From Lamellibrachia satsuma (taxonomy: Eukaryota; Annelida; Polychaeta; Sabellida; Siboglinidae), in assembly GCA_033239005.1 (NCBI GenBank), contig BSQZ01000012.1:552001-616000 (forward strand): DNA of 64,000 nucleotides, written 5' to 3'. Made by a program: the position numbers and the translations under genes. This document shows, piece after piece, positions 46,575-59,323 of this stretch. Under the pieces are notes generated by a model. The model saw nothing but the letters and a program-made list of their open reading frames with translations. It did not search any database and was not told where the DNA came from. The number at the start of each line of letters is the position of its first letter. Within the stretch, counting starts at the first letter, position 1.

Positions 46575-47983
46575 TATGTATAATTAAAATATAAAAATTC
46601 TCATAATTTGTTATCTAAGTTAACAACGCTTTCACTTAATCTTTATTGCTGTAACATATTTTCCGACGGAAAATGTATATAACAGACCAATAAATCGTCC
46701 AGTTAAGAACTAGATACTAGATGGGTTAAATTTATTGCGAAACTGAGCATGGAAATCAATGAGCAAAGAATAAAATTGGGGAGGGACCTTTAACGATATC
46801 AGCAATTGGCAGTGATGAAGACCAAATTGATTTTATTTAAGCTAAGAATTAATGGGATGAAACATTTGAACATTTTATGAACTGTTCATGTTGTTTTAGC
46901 ATTTTTTTTTCAAAACAATGTCTGGGTGAGCTCAGATATTGTAAATTGTTTAACCATTTCGGCTAAAGCCTCCATTTTTTTGGGGTCAAATACAAATTGC
47001 TTTAGCCACATTTTTTTATGTACAAGAAAACAACAAACGCTCATGTATTGTGAATGTTTTTCAACAAAAATGCTGGTGGCCAAACTACATTTGATGTTGC
47101 AAATTTAGAATGACACCTGACATTTATGGTAATTTTGTTTTATTTACAGGCTGCCATGGTAACGACTTGTGGAACTTAGTGGGAAACGACTGCTGGTGCA
47201 ATAATTGATTGTCATAGCAACTGGATAGCTGATTGTCATGACAACTAGTTATAATCTGTTCACATATTTTAGTTTGCAAACTTAATATTACAAGTTGCGG
47301 ATGAAGCATAGCATCAAGGATCTGTAGAGAACTTGTGAACGAAGAAAAGGACCTAGCAATGTTATATTCAGGTTTGCGAGTTCAAGAAACAAAACGTAGC
47401 ACGCAACAGTAAACATTAATTAGCAGTTGCAACATCACACCAAGATATATGATGAAAGCAGATTTGGATTTCTGATGTGTATTGGATTAAATACAAATGG
47501 TGCGGATAAACCAGAATTGTTTTAGTTAATTTATATGAACACTTATGCAAAGTGCACTTGCATTTATTTACAGAATTTGGCAACATATATTGGCGGCGAG
47601 TTATTATTGTGAAATTGCCAAAAGTTGTTTTATGACTGCACAGTAGTCGTTGTCATCTGTAATGACAACTGTTTACTTTTAAATTAAGAGAAAACTAACA
47701 TATGTCGACTATCGACACCATCGGAAAAGTTTCAACAGACAGTAAAATGTTGTTCCTTTTGTGAAAATTCCTTCTCTGGCTTGGCGTGGTCAGTCCTGAA
47801 GAAATGTGCAATACTATGGCTACTCGACAAGATAGTAGTGTCAATGTGGTTTTGTTCTACTAAAGACATAACTGTATTGAGTCTGATAGATGTGCTGGGT
47901 GTGAGTTCATGTGCTATGAAACGTGTGTTTTTCTGCTCAAGGATATGTGGCGTATTGAAGATTCTATATAATAATTCTAACTG

Positions 47984-48000
47984 ACCAGGATGAGGCTCAG
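47984..48000 (+). pseudogene. Truncated FRMD4 exon 16 remnant
   Basis: Only the last 16-17 bases of the exon and its GTTAAG donor are present; there is no acceptor, so it cannot be spliced as an internal exon. Confidence 0.8.
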
Positions 48001-48922
48001 GTTAAGATCATCGCTTCGCCTAAAGTAAATGTTGCTGCTTTGTGGCGGGGAGTTTTGTTCGCTGCACGCTTTCCACGAATCACTTTGATGCTCGTGTACA
48101 CGTGTTTCTGCACAGTTGTGGTTTACTGATTGTTTTCGTTTTTATTTATTGCTTATTTTGGTTTCACAGTTTTCATTGTGAATGATTATGCTGGCTAATC
48201 AGGCCCCTGTTTGTACTGAGAATTATCCTGTTTTCTGAACTAAACTAAGACTAGTGTAAACACTAATTAAATACAAATTGATGACATTATGGAGAGATGC
48301 AATTTTTAATACAATGTTGATACAATTACCAAGCTCTGGCACAGAATGTCATATTCCTGTTGCTTTGCACTGATTTTGTATTCATGCATGCATGTCCAAA
48401 TGTGTATTTATGCATGCAGACATTTTAATTTAACTACACATTATCTCTTGTAACAGATTTGGTGTTGCTTTTTAGCTCAGCGAAACTTGTTTAGACTGAT
48501 AATGGTTCATTAATAAACAACATGCAGAGTCTTAGTCTTGATTTGAATCTTGAAAAGTTCTTCATAATGGGACAGAAGTCTTAAAAGAACTTAAATTTGA
48601 TTTAATTAAATTAGGCTCTATGCTATAATTTGACGTAAGCGGAGTGGACAAATCTACTAACGTTTGAAAACAATTTCATTGTTTTTATATATTGAATTTA
48701 CATTGAATCGAAGTATTCGTCTTAAAAATGTCTTAAATTTGGTATGCCCAAAGCCACACCACACCCTGAATATGTTGAGTGAGAAAACATCACAAAAGCC
48801 TGAAACCTCTTGTAGCTTTTTTCATTATTTCATTATAGATAAGTTGTTTGTTACATCGATATACCTGCTGTAACAGGTTTCATTGTGGCAAGAAATAAAT
48901 ATGATTGCTTTGTTCTTGTCAG
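48001..48922 (+). other. Copy-2 intron, one 35-bp unit only
   Basis: Matches 37979-39152 but keeps a single 35-bp unit (48486-48520) instead of eight. The GTCTTAAA family member follows at 48525-48760. Confidence 0.8.
48525..48760 (+). repeat. Dispersed GTCTTAAA-type repeat, copy-2 counterpart
   Basis: Duplicate of 38755-38990 within the 10-kb tandem segment. Confidence 0.6.
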
Positions 48923-49077
48923 GTCGAGGTCGTCGAGATGCAACAAGTTGGGTCGCCGCACTATAACCACTTGACACCCCCCCAGGGGTCAATGCCCCAC
49001 CCCGGGTCACCATGCATGCATCACTCGAAGTCGGCTGTAATGTCACGTGGCTCCACGCCAAGTCCCGGTCAGACGCG
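48923..49077 (+). pseudogene. FRMD4 exon 17, copy 2 (intact frame)
   Basis: 155 nt with intact acceptor and donor, the same protein as 39153-39307. It is intact but belongs to a copy that lacks a working upstream exon and has a broken large exon, so it is listed with the partial gene copy. Confidence 0.7.
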
Positions 49078-50466
49078 GTGAGTAACGGCCCCACTAGGTG
49101 GCAGCATCGGTACTGATGTCTTGGTTGTCTGTTGTGTTTCTGTCACGTTCTGTTCTGATATGTCATATCAAAAGTCAATTCCGTTTCTTTTCTGGACTTG
49201 TTGAGGCATGCCGTTTTGTATGGATTACCAATATTTATATTGAATATCAGTAATCCGGACTCGAGTGATTTTGTTAGGAATATAATCATGTTCTGTGTTT
49301 ATGTAGACTTGTTCCAATTCGCCGAAAAATGTTCTTGTGTTTGTCACAAAAGTTTGAAATCAAGTAACACACTTATAGCAGTTGAAATACAAATATTTTT
49401 GAAGTTTTGATGTTTGTATCGAAAGTAAGCAGAAAGCTAGTCAGATTTCTGACGAAACCGTGCAGATTACATTAGATGAAGGTCGATGGCGACACTTGAT
49501 TGGAATTGGAACGTTATAGGCTGATTAACCAGTTAAAAAAATTTTTTTTACAGATTTATGCAAATTTCTGGTCAAAAATACTGATTTCATCCAACACAAA
49601 ACGGCATGTCTAATCTGAATGTTGTTAATAACAAGTTATTTGTGTTTACCTCTAAAGTGATCTGTCCTAATCATCCTTGTGAACCAGTGATATTGTTCTC
49701 ACCCCCGAGGGATCCCCCCCGAACAAACATGGAATTGAACTTTGTTGCAGTTGCTGTATCAACCAAAGGGATGTGTTGCAAATATTTCTCTCAGCTACGT
49801 CCATTTGTCAAACTAACTCACTTTGAATTTTTTTTATTGCAATATTTTTAAGTATCTGTCATTTATTAATGTAAATATGTTTTAACTCAGATACTCTAAA
49901 AGAGTACACATTAGATGGCAACTTGTGAAGTGGTGTTTATTTGACAAAATGTTAGATTATATTATTCTCAGAGGCATAAGGGGCCACGCTGACGAATGAT
50001 ATGAAATACTAATATTATGTGGAGTATCAACTGGGGGTGGGGGGAGGGTGATGTAGACCAACTCCACTGGTGACACAAGGATGATACTAATGCAACATGT
50101 GTGTCATACCTTCCCGAGGTCAGACCACAATTAGCTTCACACTGCGTTTCAAAATATAGTGTCAGAGTCCCTTCGCGTTCTGGAAAGTACTGGATTTCTG
50201 AGTTTTTCTTCCAGAACCTGGAAAACCTGGGCTAGACATTTTAAGTTTGACCAGATTTACTCACCACATTGGGAACAAGATGGTAGTGGATGGTGTGAAG
50301 TTAAAAAAAATTTTTTTACCAACATGGCTGCCAACAACGAAATTAACTGTGGTCTAACCCCTAGCATTGTCGCTTGTGCTTGTGAATGGCTGTGTACGTA
50401 GCGTGTCAGCATGCTAGACAATTGAGTTTGCTTCATTTGCGTTTTGTCTGCTTTCTGTTGTTGCAG
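49078..50466 (+). other. Copy-2 intron
   Basis: Collinear with 39308-40718; a 23-bp segment present near 39896 in copy 1 is missing here. The G-rich tract recurs at 50033-50048. Confidence 0.7.
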
Positions 50467-51738
50467 ACGCTTACTTCAAAGCAACGGCTGGATATCAGCC
50501 GAAAGTGCTGTCTACACAACGAAGATGCCGTACGCAATCAGTCGCACTGACATTCACGCCGCAGTCGAGCACCCAATCGGAATACGATAACTTAAACGGC
50601 AGTGCGGGACAGAATCGACACGGTCGCAGCGACCAGGAGGTCATTCATAACCTGTATTAACATCAACACGCACAGCGTGACGACGTATTGGCACGGACGA
50701 GCTCAAGTCGGAGAGGTACGACGATTATGATGAGAGTGAGTGCATGGGGAGCGGTGGTCGCGTTCCACCGAAGCACGGGTGCTTCGACAGCGCCCATGAG
50801 CTGCGGATGTGCGAAGGTAGTTGCTATGATGACTACAGTTCACAGCCATGCTACGGCGGGAGTCTAGAGCGGAACTCCTCTTTGCGTCTGTCTAATTTGA
50901 CGCCGTCGAAATTCGGTAGCAAACGCGAGTCACACACAGATTACAAAGACTCGCCGTTCCAGTATGTCGATATGCCCTCTAGTGGCGGCGATGCACATGT
51001 GAGTGAATATATGGCTCGAGCATACCCCCATCTACAGCAGGAGGAATACGGTGGCATAGGTCACGTCACACAAAGTGGTGTTCCAATCATTGATGGGCTT
51101 GTATCACGGTCAGCGACAAACTGGATGTCTGATGGTTCACATCAGGGGGCGCCATGTTCTGCGCAGTTCGTTGTTGGTGGCGGACCTGAGAATGCAGTTT
51201 CACCTATGATGGATTCATCGCATCGACCAATGGTCAAACAGTGCACAAGTTATGTCGAAGTCTCAAAGCCATTTGAAATGGCTGATGTTTATAAGTACAG
51301 TGAACGCTCATGAAACAGCGGGTCTCGAGTCAGGCGAAGTTCGAGTATAGCATCTGATTCGCCGGTGCACACACCACAACGGCAGCCATCGCCGTTCACG
51401 CAACGCATGGTGCCAGCTGGCGGCGGCTACCAGAACCCACCGCCATACACGGCGCCAACTTCGCCAACATCGCAGCAGTCGTCAAGGTCGCGACCTCACT
51501 CGCCATATTCATCATCTTCACTTTCATCTCATGACGGATCTTATTCATCCTCATCTTATATACCTAGTCCGTATCACCAGAACGCTCAGAAATACGGTAC
51601 TGCTCAGCACGGCATGTATCAGACGTATCAATCCGCTACGCAAAATAGTCCGTATCATCAACATCAGCAATATCCGCCCCGACCTCCGGTGAAGTTAGAC
51701 CCTAACCATGGCGGGGTGTCGCATGGTAAACTAAATAG
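50467..51738 (+). pseudogene. FRMD4 large exon, copy 2, frame broken
   Basis: 1272 nt, exactly the length of copy 1, but with eight indels. In 50467-50700: +1, +2, -1, -1, +1, -2. In 51300-51340: -1, +1. Each group sums to zero, so frame is restored after it. Within the groups a TAA at 50588 and a TGA at 51311 stop translation. Outside them the exon differs by a few silent and missense changes, for example V to A, P to Q and K to I. It is either a young pseudogene or consensus errors in one haplotype. Confidence 0.8.
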
Positions 51739-52989
51739 GTTAGTATAGTATTTTGTTTGTTTAATTTGCACCATCGGCTTTGTTTAGATACAACCCCGAG
51801 GGTGTCATAATACGATCCGTGCGACAATTACGTGAACTGTGTGTGTGTGATAAGAGCATGTGTAAAATGCAAGGCATCGTTTGGTAGTGGTCTTCTGTGA
51901 TAAGCCTCTCTTCGTACGTTCAGAGGTTTGTTTGAAGTACAGGGATGCCATTGTTTGTTGAACTTTACCTCTTTTAGGGTTGATTAGACCGCAGGATATG
52001 TCTTGCCAATTTCTGTGCATGGGTGTCACCAGAAATGTTTTTCTTCACAACATCGAGTCAACGTTGTGTGCCGTTGACTCCTTGGGCACCTGTCTGTCGA
52101 GAATGATCGTCACCTCGTGTGCGTGTGTCACAAGAAATGTTCTCCCACTGAACCTTCGTAGCTGCAGTTCACCATTAGGCATTTAGTTTGGCCGAAAACA
52201 CTTCCTCCGAGTACAAAGCATCATCCCAGGAGTCAGAAACAACGAAAGATGAAAACACGTCACCAGAGGGCGCTGCGTGTTTCACCGATTCTCACTTAGA
52301 GCTGCTGTCTCTCCGTCGGAGGATGTCTGCTTCCCTTCCCGGCTCCTGGTGTTGGAATGCTTGACGGGGTAGGCGTGTCTTGCTGCTGGTGCATGCTGGG
52401 AGCGGTTCTTAGGTCATCTTCGCATGTCATGGTTTCACGAATCTCCCCACACTGTCGCATTGGTGTCACGGCATCGAATTGCAAATAGATTTTTTTTCTT
52501 AAATTAGTACTGAAATTATACTGGTCAAATTTCATTTGTTTTCGTCTTTTTGTGTCACTTTAAAATTAAGTAATACATGACTAACCACTTGCAAAGTTCT
52601 TGAAAGCAAATTAATTGTCTGGCCTATTATGCATCACACACAAAATTAGCATAGCGGTACCGTAATTTTGCTATTTCATTGCTGTACCTTTTATCAAAAT
52701 CAAAATGCTGTCCAACATTTGACATGATCTGCCCTCTCATAAAATCTGTATTGCAACTATCATACATAAATTATTGCCAGTGAACACTGTTGTCCCCTGG
52801 TGGATCCTTCTCTATATTTGTGCCATGAACAAAGTGAGCGGTGTTATGGAGAAACAGTGCAGACACGGGGTACAGACTGTTTGACAGAGGGATTCACTAG
52901 GTGGCGATACTGGCATCCATGGTTCGGCAGTTTTCCTGTCAGTCTATACTGGCCAATGTGGGGTTCGGAAATCATTGATTTGAACCTGC

Positions 52990-53180
52990 ATGTTTGGTTC
53001 ATTGTCGTTCATGTTCTGCATGTTGGCTTTGTGGTTTCTCATGTTCTGCATGTATGGTTCATTGTCGTTCATGTTCTGCATGTTGGCTTTGTGGTTTCTC
53101 ATGTTCTGCATGTATGGTTCATTGTCGTTCATGTTCTGCATGTTGGCTTTGTGGTTTCTCATGTTCTGCATGTATGGTTC
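52990..53180. repeat. 3 x 60-bp repeat (copy 2)
   Basis: Three near-identical 60-bp units. Since 60 is a multiple of three it gives long spurious frames on both strands. Confidence 0.95.
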
Positions 53181-53251
53181 GTAGTCTCTTGCTTGTTTTG
53201 CATGTGTATTTCATATGTCACGTGAATAATCATTGTCAGGTAAATATTACA

Positions 53252-53740
53252 AGTAGAAACTACAGCAAATGTTATTAGGTAGCAACTACAAGTAAGTTGA
53301 AGTAACTTTAGGTAGCAACTATAGCTACCTTTAGCTAGCAACTACAAGTACTTTTAGGTAGCAACCATAAGTACCTTTATGTAGCAACTACAATACTTTT
53401 ACAAAGAAACTACAATAACTTTTCCATAGCAACTACAAGTACTTTTATGTATCATCTATTAGTACTTTTACATAGCAACTACAAGTACTTTTATGTATCA
53501 TCTATTAGTACTTTTACATAGCAACTACAAGTACTTTTATGTATCCTCTATTAGTACTTTTACATAGCAACTACAAGTACTTTTATGTAGCAACTATGAG
53601 TACCTTTACATAGCAGCTATGAGTACTTTTATGTAGCAACTATGAGTACTTTTATATAGCAGCTATGAGTACTTTAAGTAGCAATTACAAATACCATTAG
53701 GTAACAACTAAGGGTACTTTTAGTTAGCAACTGTGATTGC
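53252..53740. repeat. Diverged array of 23-25 bp unit (copy 2)
   Basis: Longer than in copy 1; a 47-bp double unit with ATCTATTAGTACTTTTACAT is repeated three times. Confidence 0.85.
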
Positions 53741-55553
53741 TTCTAATGACCAAATATCATACGTTGTTAAACGAAAACCATCATTCGGCGGTTGCTTGTA
53801 ATTTCCTTCCAACGTAGCTGAGCTCGTGCTTATTGTTTCAAATCAGGGGTTTTCATCTATATTTAAGTGGGTTGATTAAGGGTGTTTCCTATGACCTGTT
53901 TATCCAAAACGACTGTTGACTGACGAGTAGATAGAAAGGCTTTCCCTGGTAATATGAAATATAATGTTTTTTGAAAATAACTCACATGTTGTTAATTTTA
54001 CTTTTGTAGATCTTAAAGTCGGGTCTTGTGTTTATTCAGAATCTTCCAACTCAGTTCACCTCACTAATTGATATTTTACCTGATTTCATTCAACATAGTT
54101 AAGTTATACTAAGGTTTTTTGTGTTTTTGTGCTTGGTAAAGATTTAGGTACAAATGTAATATTTGCATTATGAAAGTGACTTATTTACAGAGTGATAATG
54201 TGTTTATAGTGATATGTGTTATGCAGATAATTGTAATGCCTGTGTATTTACATGAAATGTAACTGTTAACCTCACTGGCGATCAGATCTGGGTTTTATGT
54301 TTGATTGTTTATGATTACAATTTACAATTTATAACTGTTGATTCCTCTGTACAATTAACTAACATCTGTGTGTGATAAAGTTGTGATAATGTTGTGATAA
54401 AGTTAACTAACATCTGTGTGTGATAAAGTTGATAGTAGAACAACAACATTACAGCTTCAATTTCTATGTTTAGTGAATGGTGGGTAGGACTGAAGACTGA
54501 ATTGAATCAGTGTAATTAAAACATATAACAAATGTAATCTGCTACATCGCTCTAATACAGTTTTAACGAAACCCAGGTTTGTTGAAGTCTGAATGCATGC
54601 ATTGTGTTATTTAGTGTTGAAATTGTTTGTATGTGCATGACAGAATACAAATGTAGATATAAAAATATAGATACAAAACAGTAGTGGTCAGACTGTGTAT
54701 ATACTTTGTGGTGTAACTGGACAATCAAGTTAGGGACCCTTTCAGTGGTACACAATGTCTTCTAAAAGTCGTACAAGTCTCCAGAAGATGCCTTCTACTT
54801 ACCTATGTATTACTTTCTACTGATTTTGGAGTACATTTCAGAGTAGAGAAATGTAGCCGGTAATTATCACACTTGTCTTTTGCGAGGTGACATTATAAAG
54901 ACAAACTTTCAGTGATCCAATGATCCAATGATCCAATGCTTGTCTACAAGAAAGTGTGCTTTTATTACTGTCGTAAATAAAATATCTTTTACAAAGACAT
55001 TGTATATCATGAAAGGATCCCCTCTATCTTAGGTCTTAACAAATCTCTAAAGCTGGCTCTATAACAATGTTACTAATATCACTAGAACTATGAGATTAGT
55101 GCACATGTAAGCCTAATGGAATACTTTATAACATGTTGTTCTTACGGAGAAGTAGAGGAGGAAAAATGTTGTATATATATATATATATTATTGTTTTGTT
55201 CTATTTTGAAATGTCTGCCACTAAAGACAACGTAAAATCAGTCTGAATCTAATAGAATGGAAGTTATAGTAATAATGGCTTTAAAATTTGTAAAGTGATT
55301 GATTGAAATATATAGCCCTGTTTCTTTTCCAATGCTGGCAATTTTGAATTTGTCTGAAGCATACAATGATTACTGATATGTATGTATCACTGACAGTTCT
55401 TCATAGAAAATGTTTACTGATCCAAACAGGCATGTCCTATCAAAAGTAACTAACAGTAGTAACAAAGAGTAAACTTGATAAAGCAGCCACATGTGTTTGT
55501 GTATATGTGATGTCTATGTTGGTGTTTCAAGGAGGGTTCATTTTATGCTGCAG

Positions 55554-55668
55554 ATATCCTAATGAGTACTCTGACTCTGATGGGTACTCCCCGGTGCTGA
55601 ATGGAGACGACGGGGCGTGGTACAGGGGGCGGGGGGCAAAGTCCCCCACCGCGTCTACCCTTGTATGA
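55554..55668 (+). pseudogene. FRMD4 terminal exon, copy 2 (intact frame)
   Basis: 115 nt, same acceptor and same protein end (STLV) as copy 1, with a silent CTC to CTT change. It is intact but downstream of the broken exon. Confidence 0.75.
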
Positions 55669-58198
55669 CAGAGTTGGAATTGGAGCAATTCCTGCTCATT
55701 GCAAAGTGAGTTCAGTTTACAATATTTCATGACTTAAGGGGCCGTTTGCAGTTGTCAGCATTCACCTGTTTGTACAAAGCGTACTGATTCTCAGACCCCT
55801 CTCCGCTAGTAAGTACTTTGAAATGTTCATAATTTTCCAGATTTAAATAAATATGTCGATTGTAACAATGTTACGACACAGTGCATGTTTTTCTAACAAT
55901 TCCATGGTATCATATTGATAATTGATTTCTATGAAGTGAGAATTTCCAAGATATCAGACTGTATTACATTGCCGGGCGATGGACGGTTATGTGATTTAAA
56001 ACTATAGTAGTTCCATAGTCCACCGACACTTAACAAATTAGTATGCAGCCCTTGCCCCCTTTAGTATGCTTTGCACGAATAAATAAATTTTGACAGTTGT
56101 GAAAGGTCCCTAAAGGGACGTACAATGATTGTCATTGGTTGACTGATACAGAGCTAGTTGGGGGTTTTGTGAATGGCCCCTAAAGGGATGTACAATAATT
56201 GTCATTGGTTGACTGATATGGAGCTAGTTGGGGGTTTTGTGAATGACCCCTAAAGGGATGTACAATAATTGTCATTGGTTGACTGATATGGAGCTAGTTA
56301 GGGGGTTTGTGAAAGGCCCCTAAAGGGACGTACAATGATTGTCATTGGTTGACTGATACAGAGCTAGTTGGGGGTTGTGTGAATGGCCCCTAAAGGGATG
56401 TACAATAATTGTCATTGGTTGACTGATATGGAGCTAGTTGGGGGTTTTGTGAATGGCCCCTAAAGGGACGTACAATGATTGTCATTGGTTGACTGATACA
56501 GAGCTAGTTGGGGGTTTTGTGAATGGCCCCTAAAGGGATGTACAATAATTGTCATTGGTTGACTGATATGGAGCTAGTTGGGGGTTTTGTGAATGGCCCC
56601 TAAAGGGATGTACAATAATTGTCATTGGTTGACTGATATGGAGCTAGTTGGGGGTTTTGTGAATGGCCCCTAAAGGGATGTACAATGATTGTCATTGGTT
56701 GACTGATACAAAGCTAGTTGGAGGTTTTGTGAACGGCCCCTAAAGGGATGTACAATGATTGTCATTGGTTAACTGATACAGAGCTAGTTGGGGGGGTTAT
56801 GTATAATTAAAATATAAAAATTCTCATAATTTGTTATCTAAGTTAACAACGTTTCACTTAATCTTTATTGCTGTAACATATTTTCCATCGGAAAATGTAT
56901 ATAAAAGACCAATAAATCATCCAATGAAAAAACTAGATACTAGATGGGTTAAATTTATTGAGAAACTGAGCATGGAAATCGACAAGCAAAGAATAAAATT
57001 GAGGAGGGACGTTTAACGATATCAGCAATTGGCAGTGATGAAGACCAAATTGATTTTCTTTAAGCTAAGAATTAACGGGATGAAACATTTGAACATTTTA
57101 TGAACTGTTGATGTTGTTTTAGCATTTTTTTTCAAAACAATGTCTGGGCGAGTTCTGATATTGTAAACTGTTTAACCATTTCGGCTAAAGCCTCCATTTT
57201 TTTGGGGTCAAATACAAATTGCTTTAGCCACATTTTTTTATGTACAAGAAAACAACAAACGCTCATGTATTGTGAATGTTTTTCAACAAAAATGCTGGTG
57301 GCCAAACTACATTTGATGTTGCAAATTTAGAATGACACCTGACATTTATGGTAATTTTGTTTTATTTACAGGCTGCCATGGTAACGACTTGTGGAACCTT
57401 GTGGGAAACGACTGCTGGTGCAATAATTGATTGTCATAGCAACTGGATAGCTGATTGTCATGACAACTAGTTATAATCTGTTCACATATTTTAGTTTGCA
57501 AACTTAATGTTACAAGTTGCAGATGAAACATAGCATCAAGGATCTGTAGAGAACTTGTGAACGAAGAAGAGGACCTAGCAATGTTATATTCGGGTTTGCG
57601 AGTTCTTGAAACAAGACGTAGCATGCAACAGTAAACATTAATTAGCAGTTGCAACATCACACCAAGATATATGATGAAAGCAGATTTGGATTTCTGATGT
57701 GTATTGGATTAAATACAAATGGTGCGGATAAACCAGAATTGTTTTAGTTCATTTATATGAACATTTATGCAACGTGCACTTGCATTTATTTACAGAATTT
57801 GGCAACATAAATTGGCGGTGAGTTATTGTGAAATTGCCAAAAGTTGTTTTATGACTGCACAGTAGTCGTTGTCATCTGTAATGACAACTGTTTACTTTTA
57901 AATTAAGAGAAAGCTAACATGTCGACTATCGACACCATCGGAAAAGTTTCAACAGACAGTAAAATGTTGTTCCTTTTGTGAAAATTCCTTCTCTGGCTTG
58001 GCGTGGTCAGTGCTGAAGAAATGTGCAATACTACGGCTACTCAACAAGATAGTAGTGTCAATGTGGTTTTGTTCTACTAAAGACATAACTGTATTGTGTC
58101 TGATAGATGGGTGTGAGTTCATGTGCTATGAAACGTGTTTGTTTTTCTGCTCAAGGATATGTGGTGTGTTGAAGATTCTATATAATAAGTCTAACTGA
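55669..58198 (+). other. Copy-2 3' flank with ten 70-bp units
   Basis: Matches 45740-47983. It contains AATAAA at 56078 and ten 70-bp units (56099-56797) where copy 1 has six. No coding exon was seen. Confidence 0.7.
56099..56797. repeat. 10 x 70-bp minisatellite (copy 2)
   Basis: Ten units against six in copy 1; alternating ATGATTGTCATTGGTTGACT and ATAATTGTCATTGGTTGACT forms. Confidence 0.95.
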
Positions 58199-58784
58199 AA
58201 GCATAAAATAAATGCAGATTCTGTTCACATCGAACTACGAATGATTTGGAAAACATTTCTGTTTCTTCTAATACGGCTGGGCCCCTCCTGCTACAGTATG
58301 TCTGTTTCTCTCGCGGCAGATGAAGATGGAAACCAAACTGAAACATTTCAGGATTCCTGTATCAACAGATTATTTTCAGTAGTCTGACTTTGCTAGCAGC
58401 AGCAGACTAGCAGCATCGATTCAATTGTTTTAGATAAAACTACCATGAAGGACGATGTTGAGAGACTGAAGCTTGCACTGACCAGTAGTTGTAATACATC
58501 ACCTCGTAGAAATGATGAAAATGTCCATAATCCACCAATGCTGGACACGTTCAGGGAAAGTGTATTTTCTACTAGATATATAGTGTATTTATTTACATTT
58601 TCTTCTAGTCGGAGCAGTATGTATATAGTCTCCTGTATATATTCTCTGAGTGTGAATCTCTTGATGAAGGCAATAGCAACTTGTAATCATTTTGTCGCTA
58701 CTTTTTCGGTGTAACAGACAAAAAGGCAACAGATGTTTGCAGAGGAATTTAAAAAGAAAATTTGTGGTTGCCAATATTTGGTAT

Positions 58785-58932
58785 AATCTGCTGCTACACT
58801 CAGAAGTGTAATCATGTGTCTCGTAGTAGTGACTGGTAAATCCACCAAACATCTGGTTAATCTGCTGCTACACTCAGAAGTGTAGTCATGTGTCTCATAG
58901 GATTGACTGGTTAATCCACCGAACATCTTCAT
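58785..58932. repeat. 2 x 74-bp direct repeat
   Basis: AATCTGCTGCTACACTCAGA starts at 58785 and 58859; the copies are about 90 percent alike. Confidence 0.9.
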
Positions 58933-59282
58933 TTGAGATTTTATTAAATGTCTGCGTGGTTGTTGTGTCATTGCCATGGCATTTGTTTTTATTTTGATGT
59001 ATAGTTGCTGTATATAAATATAAATTGTATTATCGCCTGTTTCAACAGGAATAAATCATTTCTATAGAAACAGTTACATGTGTTGTGTTTAGATATTAAT
59101 TTCTGCTCAGCTGGGGAAATTTTGGAAGAAAGCGGGTTTGTTATATCTTGGAGCATCTAAATGAGATGGCAGAGAATTCTCAGTTGTTCAATATAATGCG
59201 TCCAAATCCCTGGTCCTACAACTTGATTCTAGAAAGACAAATCATTAGGGGGAAGTTGGACTTTGACATGTTATCTGTAATA

Positions 59283-59323
59283 TCCGCTAGTTATTGTAAA
59301 CCAAATTTATAATAACTAGCGGA
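59283..59323. repeat. Small hairpin
   Basis: TCCGCTAGTTATT pairs perfectly with AATAACTAGCGGA, 15-nt loop. Confidence 0.8.

Larger units (their letters stand above)
37962..47983 (+). repeat. 10-kb tandem duplication, copy 1
   Basis: Starts within exon 16 (ACCAGGATGAGGCTCAG) and ends at CTAACTG before 47984, 10,022 bp. It contains the end of exon 16, exons 17-19, their introns and about 2.2 kb of 3' flank. The next 10.2 kb repeats it in the same order with only scattered substitutions and small indels. The junction shows at most one base of microhomology. Confidence 0.93.
45740..47983 (+). other. 3' flank / UTR in copy 1 with 70-bp array
   Basis: The presumed 3' UTR. It contains a donor-like AAA|GTGAGT at 45776, the AATAAA at 46146, six 70-bp units (46167-46574) and an acceptor-like TTTACAG at 47143-47149. 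No further coding exon was recognised. Confidence 0.6.
51739..55553 (+). other. Copy-2 last intron with expanded 60-bp array
   Basis: Collinear with 41991-45624. It contains three 60-bp units (52990-53180), the diverged 23-25 bp array (53252-53740) and a much shorter TA run near 55171. Confidence 0.7.
47984..58198 (+). repeat. 10-kb tandem duplication, copy 2
   Basis: About 10,215 bp, collinear with 37962-47983, direct orientation, beginning ACCAGGATGAGGCTCAG straight after CTAACTG. It ends at CTAACTGA, after which unique sequence (AAGCATAAAATAAATGC) follows. Most differences are single bases, plus different repeat numbers in several arrays. Confidence 0.93.

Noticed and set aside
52800..53278. 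Frames of 64-141 codons with repeated HVLHVWFIV or NMQNMND words
   Set aside because: Translations of the 60-bp repeat; copy 1 has a different unit number and loses the frame.
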